In this document: piece by piece, positions 1 to 4,170 of the stretch
Layout: the number at the start of each line of letters is the position of its first letter
Numbering within the stretch: the first letter of the stretch is position 1
From: Chloroflexota bacterium
GTDB lineage: Bacteria > Chloroflexota > Anaerolineae > Anaerolineales > UBA11579
NCBI GenBank assembly: GCA_003250455.1
Contig: QKGK01000427.1
Coordinates: 1-7,855, forward strand
Length of the DNA: 7,855 bases
Reading direction: 5' to 3'
Notes under the pieces: generated by a model
The model's input: the letters and a program-made list of their open reading frames with translations, nothing else
Database searches by the model: none
Told to the model about the DNA's origin: nothing
Translations under genes and position numbers: made by a program

Positions 1-2
1 GG

Positions 3-629
3 CCAGAAGGAGTTTGGGAAGGGGCTGATTTATCCTTTCTGGAAATTTCCAAAGGAGGCGGTTTTTTATCTGCAAATATTCAAGATTATGGCTATTTCAC
101 TTGGGATTTGGATAACCATATGTTGGTGGATGAAAGGCCACAGAGTGTAATTTATGAAAATATTTTTTCGCCAAATGGAAAATTTCTGTTCGTTGGGGCA
201 ATAGGAGAAAATCGTTTATATAGCCTCTCTCCTATCTTCAAAGAGATATATTCAGAAGAAACTTGTCCTCCCACTTCTGCCGGAATTTCGTTTTCTATGA
301 GTAGTAGATTGCTAGCATACATACGTTGTGACCGATTGTTTATTTTGTCTATTCAAAATAATTTGGAAGTTGAATTGCAAAATGAGATTAGCAAAATAAA
401 AATTGACCCACCACTTGTACCATTGCTGACAACTTTTTCTCCAAATGAAACCATGGTTGTTTATGCCCATGAAAAAAACCTTACATTCATCTCATTATCT
501 GATAATGAAATTATATTTACGCAAGTTGCTCACTTATCCTCGATCACCTCTCTTGCCTTCTCACCGGATGGGCGCTACCTGGCAACAGCTTCGTATGATG
601 GTACGGTAAAATTATGGGGTATTCCGTGA
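3..629 (+). CDS. WD40 beta-propeller protein, C-terminal part (5' end outside window)
   Basis: The frame is open from the left edge, so only the last 208 residues are present. An internal TTG at 108 lies inside the conserved repeat structure and is not taken as the start. At least four propeller-blade cores can be read. Each carries an FSP(N/D)G-like turn followed by a hydrophobic strand: FSPNGKFLFVG, FSMSSRLLAYIR, FSPNETMVVYAHEKNLTFIS and the C-terminal FSPDGRYLATASYDGTVKLW. Only the last blade is canonical, with the xSPDGxxLAT, SxDGTVKLW signature; the others are degenerate. WD40 propellers are protein-interaction scaffolds, and nothing here shows an enzymatic domain. The part before about 535 is clearly AT-rich (many AAA, ATT, TTT and GAA codons), unlike every other gene in the window, and the last blade shifts to higher GC. 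The protein ends directly after the last blade. Partner and role are unknown. Confidence 0.85.
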   Translation, partial: PEGVWEGADLSFLEISKGGGFLSANIQDYGYFTWDLDNHMLVDERPQSVIYENIFSPNGKFLFVGAIGENRLYSLSPIFKEIYSEETCPPTSAGISFSMSSRLLAYIRCDRLFILSIQNNLEVELQNEISKIKIDPPLVPLLTTFSPNETMVVYAHEKNLTFISLSDNEIIFTQVAHLSSITSLAFSPDGRYLATASYDGTVKLWGIP

Positions 630-650
630 ACGGAAGAATGAGGAGGCAAG

Positions 651-1110
651 ATGCCTGAGTGGTTGTGGTTTGTAGCTTTTGGGGTGCCGGGTGTGGCCGG
701 GATGATCCTGTGGGCGTTGAGCAAAGGGGACGAAGACCGCCAGCTGCGGGCGGCCATTTTCAGCGGTGTCGCGACCGGGCTGGCGCTGGCGGTGGTCACC
801 TTCTGGCCGCAGACCGGCGTGCTGGATGTGACCGTTTCCCAGCAGATTGATGGGATGATCCTGTTCGGCTTCTATCCTCAGCAGCTACCTGCGGCGGCGG
901 GAGATGTTCGCCACCCGCTGGTACAAGCACTACTTTTGGCTGATCGCCTCCCTGGCAGGGATTGGCGTAGCGCAGGGGTTCGTCAGGATCGCCCTGGGTG
1001 TGGCTTTGCTGGCATTCAGCTTTATGCAGGTCTTTTTCCCGCCGGAGCTGATCATGGACGTGCGCAAAGACCGTCAGCGCAGGATCGAAGAGGAAGACCG
1101 GAGAAGGTAG
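651..1110 (+). pseudogene. Small polytopic membrane protein, split by an apparent frameshift near 873
   Basis: Translation starts at ATG 651, 4 nt after a strong AGGAGG (641-646). The first part (MPEWLWFVAFGVPGVAGMIL...) has two membrane helices at about residues 4-24 and 33-53 and enters a third at ...DGMILFGF. In this frame the coding character then collapses into a Pro/Arg/Gly-rich tail ending at 1175. From about 874 the next frame is protein-like: ILSSYLRRREMF, then WYKHYFWLIASLAGIGVAQG, two more helices, and a charged tail ending in EEEDRRR at the TAG of 1108-1110. Skipping one T at about 873 joins the halves as ...MILFGF-ILSSYLRRREMF, giving about 152 residues with four to five helices. 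I read it as one gene broken by a one-base insertion, by a sequencing error, or less likely by programmed +1 shifting. The ATG at 904 has no good ribosome site. No family was recognised. It follows the WD40 gene by 21 nt and may be cotranscribed with it. Confidence 0.7.
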
Positions 1111-1111
1111 G

Positions 1112-1128
1112 ACGAGGCAAAGCCTCGT
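1112..1128 (+). repeat. Short perfect hairpin directly after the stop codon
   Basis: ACGAGGC-AAA-GCCTCGT forms a 7-bp stem with a three-base loop, one nucleotide after the TAG at 1108-1110. Only three T residues overlap or follow the stem, so it is a poor intrinsic terminator by itself. It may protect the 3' end of the mRNA or be part of a small extragenic repeat together with the palindrome at 1151-1162. Confidence 0.5.
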
Positions 1129-1150
1129 TTCGGAGTGTTCGAGAACCAGA

Positions 1151-1162
1151 GTTTTCGAAAAC
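1151..1162. repeat. Perfect 12-nt palindrome
   Basis: GTTTTCGAAAAC is self-complementary and is preceded at about 1138-1147 by a similar broken palindrome, GTTC-GA-GAAC. Both lie in the noncoding stretch between the split membrane-protein gene and the terminator. They could be a protein-binding site or part of a repeated extragenic element. Only one copy is seen in this window. Confidence 0.35.
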
Positions 1163-1184
1163 GTCCACGATGTGAAAAACTAAT

Positions 1185-1219
1185 CGGGCTGGTATGGAAT
1201 ACACACCAGCCCGTTTTTT
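1185..1219 (+). terminator. Rho-independent terminator, probably bidirectional
   Basis: CGGGCTGGT (1185-1193) pairs with ACCAGCCCG (1205-1213) in a 9-bp GC-rich stem with an 11-nt loop, followed by six T residues (1214-1219). It ends transcription of the plus-strand genes on the left. Read on the minus strand, the same stem is followed by ATTAGTTTTT, so it may also stop the convergent DUF4349 transcript, whose stop codon lies 20 nt to the right. Confidence 0.85.
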
Positions 1220-1238
1220 GTTCTGCCAAATTTAACAG

Positions 1239-2177
1239 TTATTCATTTTTTGGCTCTATTGATTTTTTATCCTTTTTCAGTTTGCGGAGTACCCATCTGC
1301 CGCCAAAATAGATGGCCAGCAGCCAGGGAACAACCCGCAGCAGGAAGTTGGGAATAAAGTATACGATGAACCAGACCACATTTTCCAGCCAGTTCTTCAT
1401 CGATCGCGAGAGGTCTTCGGTGGAATCCTCAAATGCAGGGCTGAGGCTCCACGGTTTTGGCGTTGGCGTTGGGGTGGGTGTCGGCTCGTCGACGATCTGG
1501 TTGACCGTGACTTCCAGCGAAGACATTGACGATACATCGTCGTAGTATTGGATTTGTCCGCGGATTACTTCGGCCTCTTCATTGACGTCTGCCAGCTCGC
1601 GATAGACTTCCAGCACGGCTTCTGTATCGGTGGCATTGTCCATGATCGCCTGGAGTTGGGCAGCGGCATCTTCCAGGTTTCGCAGCTGCGATTTAAGGTC
1701 GACATATTCAGCAGTCACATCTTTTCCTGCCAGGTCCTTTGTCACCACGGTCAGGTCAAGCGCTTCAATCTCCGAGATGGCCTCTGTGAGTTTTCCGGCA
1801 GGTACCCGTATTTTGATATAGCCATCCGTGCGTTCCTCCCCATTTGCCACTGGGTGTTTGGTCAGGCTGGAGTCGACGATATAGCCCCCATAACGCTCGG
1901 CAAGTTGGGTGATGAAGTTAACCACCGGTTCCGGTTCATAGCTTTTGACCGTCATCGACCCTTCCATCACGATGATGCGCTGCTGGAGGGCGGTTTGGGA
2001 TTGGTCGTGACTGGTATCCGGCGCTTCTTCCACCGGTTCGCTGGCAGGGGCTTCATAGTTGACAGCCCCATCCCCGGCATTATTGTATGATGCTTCCGAC
2101 GCTCCACCACAACCGGAAAATACCAGGCCCAGCACGACAATGAACAACAATAGGGGGATTTTTCTTGAATTCCTCAT
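1239..2177 (-). CDS. DUF4349 domain lipoprotein with C-terminal membrane segment
   Basis: 312 residues. The start is set at 2177 because AAGGAG (2185-2190 on this strand) lies 7 nt upstream. An upstream in-frame start at 2249 would add 24 unrelated residues and fall inside the palindrome. Residues 1-22 form a lipoprotein signal peptide with lipobox FSGC and lipidated Cys23. Residues 24-65 are a low-complexity acidic linker. About 66-230 match the DUF4349 pattern: an opening QRIIVMEGSMTVKS strand, YGGYI, GYIKIRVPAGKL, then AEYVDLKSQLRNLE leading into a coiled coil at about 155-212 and a closing SSLEVTVNQ strand. A Thr-Pro linker (232-242) follows, then a hydrophobic segment (about 266-293) and a Lys-rich cytoplasmic tail. 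DUF4349 proteins are envelope proteins of unknown role. The product should be anchored at both ends outside the cell membrane. It stands alone, convergent to its left neighbour and divergent from the operon on its right. Confidence 0.9.
   Translation of the reverse strand: MRNSRKIPLLLFIVVLGLVFSGCGGASEASYNNAGDGAVNYEAPASEPVEEAPDTSHDQSQTALQQRIIVMEGSMTVKSYEPEPVVNFITQLAERYGGYIVDSSLTKHPVANGEERTDGYIKIRVPAGKLTEAISEIEALDLTVVTKDLAGKDVTAEYVDLKSQLRNLEDAAAQLQAIMDNATDTEAVLEVYRELADVNEEAEVIRGQIQYYDDVSSMSSLEVTVNQIVDEPTPTPTPTPKPWSLSPAFEDSTEDLSRSMKNWLENVVWFIVYFIPNFLLRVVPWLLAIYFGGRWVLRKLKKDKKSIEPKNE
1458..1484 (-). repeat. Thr-Pro dipeptide repeat inside the DUF4349 gene
   Basis: Nine codons alternate Pro and Thr (PTPTPTPTP, residues 232-240), encoded by an imperfect hexanucleotide repeat. 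It makes a stiff extended spacer between the folded external domain and the membrane segment. Its length could vary between strains by repeat slippage. Confidence 0.75.
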
Positions 2178-2184
2178 ATTTCTT

Positions 2185-2190
2185 CTCCTT
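2185..2190 (-). promoter_or_regulatory. Ribosome binding site that fixes the DUF4349 start
   Basis: AAGGAG on the minus strand lies 7 nt before ATG 2177. It selects this start over the longer frame beginning at 2249, and the shorter start also places the lipoprotein signal peptide at the N-terminus. Confidence 0.8.
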
Positions 2191-2247
2191 TTTAGTTCCC
2201 CGCAAGGTAATGGATTGGCGTTTCCCCTCGCTGGAAGAACGGTTTCC

Positions 2248-2264
2248 ATCGAACGACGTTCGAT
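2248..2264. promoter_or_regulatory. Perfect 17-nt palindrome, candidate operator of the DUF4349 gene
   Basis: ATCGAACG-A-CGTTCGAT has 8-nt arms around one central base. It lies about 4 to 20 nt downstream of the predicted transcription start of the minus-strand gene, a usual position for a repressor site. The arms resemble the GAAC...GTTC half-sites of Gram-positive LexA boxes, but the spacing between GAAC and GTTC is 3 nt, not 4, so the regulator is left open. It could also act as a hairpin at the 5' end of the mRNA. Confidence 0.5.
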
Positions 2265-2274
2265 TTTCCCTTTT

Positions 2275-2303
2275 ATTATATAAAAATTGAGGGGCTAATG
2301 AAA
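2275..2303 (-). promoter_or_regulatory. Probable sigma70-type promoter of the DUF4349 gene
   Basis: On the minus strand a perfect -10 box TATAAT (2275-2280) lies in a TA-rich run. Seventeen nt upstream is a poor -35 candidate, TTTCAT (2298-2303). The predicted start of transcription is near 2268, giving a leader of about 90 nt. The perfect -10 supports the call; the weak -35 suggests help from an activator or modest strength. Confidence 0.55.
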
Positions 2304-2324
2304 GTGGTGAGTTGTAAATGGTTG

Positions 2325-2358
2325 TTTGGGATTAGGAAGAACGTCCTAACACCCCAAA
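2325..2358. repeat. Imperfect inverted repeat between the two divergent promoters
   Basis: TTTGGG-a-TTAGGA (2325-2337) pairs with TCCTAA-cac-CCCAAA (2344-2358) around a 6-nt loop: two 6-bp stem blocks with an asymmetric internal bulge. It lies upstream of both promoters, 22 nt from each -35 box, so a regulator bound here could control both directions. There is no T-tract, so it is not a terminator. Confidence 0.45.
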
Positions 2359-2380
2359 TAATACTCAGTGTCAATTTGGC

Positions 2381-2409
2381 TTGACCTATCCCCCAGCCGA
2401 ATATACAAT
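2381..2409 (+). promoter_or_regulatory. Strong sigma70-type promoter of the six-gene operon
   Basis: TTGACC (2381-2386) and TACAAT (2404-2409) are each one mismatch from consensus and have the optimal 17-nt spacing. Transcription should start near 2416, leaving a leader of about 77 nt before the TTG start at 2493. No other good promoter is seen in the following operon, where gaps are at most 26 nt. Confidence 0.75.
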
Positions 2410-2441
2410 CGAATCTAGATCGCAGGGTCACAGAATACGGC

Positions 2442-2468
2442 CCTGACGGGCGTGTCAGGCGGCACGCC
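2442..2468 (+). promoter_or_regulatory. Two mutually exclusive hairpins in the operon leader
   Basis: CCTGAC (2442-2447) can pair with GTCAGG (2454-2459), or GGCGTG (2449-2454) can pair with CACGCC (2463-2468). The two share bases, so only one can form at a time. There is no U-run after either, so a transcription attenuator is unlikely. Control of access to the ribosome site at 2481-2486, or RNA stability, is possible. Confidence 0.35.
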
Positions 2469-2480
2469 GGATGTTGGTTT

Positions 2481-2486
2481 AAGGAG
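2481..2486 (+). promoter_or_regulatory. Ribosome binding site supporting a TTG start
   Basis: AAGGAG lies 6 nt upstream of TTG 2493. There is no ATG nearby in the same frame, so this site is the main reason for accepting the TTG as start. Confidence 0.7.
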
Positions 2487-2492
2487 ACCAGC

Positions 2493-2762
2493 TTGCAGGC
2501 AAAGAACTTGCAACCAGAACAGTACGAAATACTGCAAGGTTGGGCAAGCCGCTTACAGCGGTGGCGCGTTCATCAATTAGCCGCCGTACTGCTGGAAGCC
2601 TTTGGCCCGCTCAACGTGGTGGGTGCGCAGTTGGTCTACCTCAGCCGGCCGGTGCTGGGCAGTATAGTGAACCAGGAAAAAATGGACACCCTGGCCGAAC
2701 TGCTGGAAGAACCAACTACAACCAAACTATTTATCCGGACTCTTCGGGAGGAAGCGCAATGA
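2493..2762 (+). CDS. Small helical protein of unknown function, first gene of the membrane operon
   Basis: 89 residues from a TTG start with AAGGAG six nt upstream. No family was recognised. The sequence is mostly helical: residues 7-27 are amphipathic with several Trp, Arg and Gln residues (YEILQGWASRLQRWRV), 28-60 are hydrophobic but broken by Pro (AVLLEAFGPLNVVGAQLVYL), and 61-89 are acidic with a basic end. The middle could dip into the membrane, but it is not a clear transmembrane helix, and no signal peptide is present. The protein is therefore probably cytoplasmic or peripheral. Its stop codon overlaps the next start as ATGA, which implies translational coupling and a product made in step with the DUF6754-like protein. 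It may be an assembly factor or small subunit of the same complex; that is inference from position only. Confidence 0.8.
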   Translation: MQAKNLQPEQYEILQGWASRLQRWRVHQLAAVLLEAFGPLNVVGAQLVYLSRPVLGSIVNQEKMDTLAELLEEPTTTKLFIRTLREEAQ

Positions 2763-3502
2763 ATTTGATCAATCTGGTGGTCGTGGTGCTTTTTGCCGGG
2801 CTGATGGTGGGGTTTGCTTTCCTCAACCGCAGCCGGGAAGGCCGCCACCTGCGTGATATTCCTTCGTTCTACCATCTCAGGGGCGCCATCGAGCTGGCCG
2901 TGGAAGACGGCAGCCGCATCCATGTGGCCATCGGGCGCGGTGATGTGCTCAGCCCGCGTGGGGCGGCGGCAATTGTCGGCCTGAGCATGCTGCGCAAGAT
3001 CACGGAGGTGGCCTCCGAGAGCGACCACCCGCCGCTGGCAACCAGCGGAGACGGCTTGCTGGGAATCCTCTCGCAGGATACGCTGCGGTATACTTACGAT
3101 GCGCTCCACCTGACCGGGAACTACCAGGCCAATATGGGCCAGGTGACCGGGCTGACCCCCTTCTCTTATGGGGCGGGGGTGATGCCGCTGATCTTTGATG
3201 AACCCATCTCCGGGAATGTACTGGTAGGTAGTTTTGGCAACGAAGTCGCCCTGATCACCAGCGCCGGGGAACGCAACCAGACCCGTACCCTGGCAGGGAC
3301 GGATAACCTGGTCGGGCAGGCGATCCTGTACGCATCGGCGCACGAGCCGGTGATCGGCGAGGAAGTGTATGCCGGTGGCGCTTACCTGGATGCCGGCGCA
3401 ATGCACGAGGCCAGCCTGCATGCGCAGGATGTTGTCCGCTGGGTGGTGGCCGGGCTGATTGTGATCTTTGCCCTTGGCGGGCTGATCCAGGGATTTTTCT
3501 AA
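2759..3502 (+). CDS. DUF6754-like protein with a membrane helix at each end
   Basis: 247 residues. The start at ATG 2759 follows GGGAGG (2746-2751) and overlaps the preceding stop; the same frame is open further upstream but there runs through the 89-aa gene. Residues 3-22 are a membrane helix, followed by a basic segment (NRSREGRHLRD) that should be cytoplasmic. Residues 40-220 form a folded domain rich in Gly and Ala, and 226-245 are a second helix. Features I associate from memory with DUF6754 are the early AIELAVEDG stretch, the AGT triplet at 179-181, VIGEEVYAGGAYL at 198-210 and the QD just before the last helix. The basic residues after helix 1 place the central domain in the cytoplasm. 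DUF6754 has no known function. It lies between the 89-aa gene and a six-helix membrane-protein gene and is probably a core part of the complex. The family name should be confirmed by a profile search. Confidence 0.85.
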   Translation: MNLINLVVVVLFAGLMVGFAFLNRSREGRHLRDIPSFYHLRGAIELAVEDGSRIHVAIGRGDVLSPRGAAAIVGLSMLRKITEVASESDHPPLATSGDGLLGILSQDTLRYTYDALHLTGNYQANMGQVTGLTPFSYGAGVMPLIFDEPISGNVLVGSFGNEVALITSAGERNQTRTLAGTDNLVGQAILYASAHEPVIGEEVYAGGAYLDAGAMHEASLHAQDVVRWVVAGLIVIFALGGLIQGFF

Positions 3503-3511
3503 GGTGAGCAT

Positions 3512-4144
3512 ATGAAACGCTTCTCCGTTCAAGCACCGGTAGCCGTACTGGTGGCAGTCGCTGCCGGTGTGCTGATGTTGTTTACGTACATTTTCCCATT
3601 GGAAGGGCTGCGCGCACTGATCCTCAATGTTGTGATGATCGGGGCGGCTTCTGCCCTGGTCATTGGGGTGTTCAACCTGCTGAGCGTGCATCTGAAAAAG
3701 ATCCGCAATAATGAGAAACCGGCAGGCAGTGTAGTACTGGTGGCGGCGTTGGTGTTCACTTTTGTTGTCACGCTGCTGCAGGGGTATACCAACCTTTACC
3801 CGGACTGGCTGCCCGGCGCCCAGTGGCTGCTGACCAATATCCAGCTCCCGGTGGAATCAGCGCTGATGGGTGTGATGGCCGTCACGCTGGTGTATGCCGC
3901 TGCCCGATTGATCACCCACCGCCCGAACGCTTTTTCGATGCTGTTCGTGGCTACGGTTTTGGTGACGATGATCGCCAGCACGCAGTTTGTGGTGGGGTCT
4001 GGTCTGGGAAATTTGATTCGTAATTTGCTCTCGCATGGGTTGGCTTCAGGCGGCGCACGCGGGATTCTGATTGGGGTGGCGTTAGGTACGATTGCCACCG
4101 GGTTGCGTATTTTGATGGGCGTTGACCGGCCTTATGGCGGTTAA
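3512..4144 (+). CDS. Six-helix membrane protein of the operon (first of two)
   Basis: 210 residues from ATG 3512, with AAGGTGA overlapping the preceding stop codon and only 9 nt between the genes. Membrane helices are predicted at about 8-29, 36-56, 71-91, 114-134, 140-161 and 181-202. A basic loop (HLKKIRNNEK, 60-69) lies between helices 2 and 3 and should be cytoplasmic. The loop between helices 3 and 4 (LYPDWLPGAQWLL) carries its own PDWL, and a Gly-rich segment precedes helix 6. The C-terminus ends GLRILMGVDRPYGG. There is no ATP-binding, transporter or enzyme motif, and no recognised family. Size and topology resemble the later protein at 6336-7007, although the sequences show no obvious similarity by eye. 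It is likely an integral subunit of the complex encoded here. Confidence 0.85.
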   Translation: MKRFSVQAPVAVLVAVAAGVLMLFTYIFPLEGLRALILNVVMIGAASALVIGVFNLLSVHLKKIRNNEKPAGSVVLVAALVFTFVVTLLQGYTNLYPDWLPGAQWLLTNIQLPVESALMGVMAVTLVYAAARLITHRPNAFSMLFVATVLVTMIASTQFVVGSGLGNLIRNLLSHGLASGGARGILIGVALGTIATGLRILMGVDRPYGG

Positions 4145-4170
4145 TAGCTCGTGATTGAGGTGTTCGGACA

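Larger units (their letters stand above)
2178..2492. other. 315-nt divergent intergenic regulatory region
   Basis: No coding frame of credible character is seen. The region contains, from left to right: the minus-strand ribosome site and a leader of about 90 nt, a perfect palindrome (2248-2264), the minus-strand promoter (2275-2303), an imperfect inverted repeat (2325-2358), the plus-strand promoter (2381-2409), and a leader of about 77 nt with alternative hairpins before the TTG start at 2493. The 9-mer GGAAGAACG occurs twice, at 2233-2241 and 2335-2343. Confidence 0.7.

Noticed and set aside
904..1110. Independent 68-aa membrane protein gene
   Set aside because: No ribosome site precedes ATG 904, and the frame continues upstream in a way that joins smoothly with the first half of the 651 gene.
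1548..2090. Plus-strand open frame of 180 codons inside the DUF4349 gene
   Set aside because: The DUF4349 lipoprotein on the other strand has a signal peptide, domain and ribosome site; the antisense frame has none.
2248..2264. LexA (SOS) box
   Set aside because: The GAAC...GTTC half-sites have a 3-nt gap, not the 4 nt of the Gram-positive box, and the gene controlled is not an SOS gene. Kept only as an unassigned palindrome.
2540..2758. N-terminal extension of the DUF6754-like protein
   Set aside because: The extension is Gly/Arg/Pro-rich, overlaps the 89-aa gene in another frame, and would bury the membrane anchor that starts at 2759 behind a good ribosome site.
2636..3691. Minus-strand open frame of 351 codons
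   Set aside because: It is opposite two well-supported membrane-protein genes, rich in His, Gln, Arg and Pro, and has no domain; a shadow of GC-rich coding sequence.
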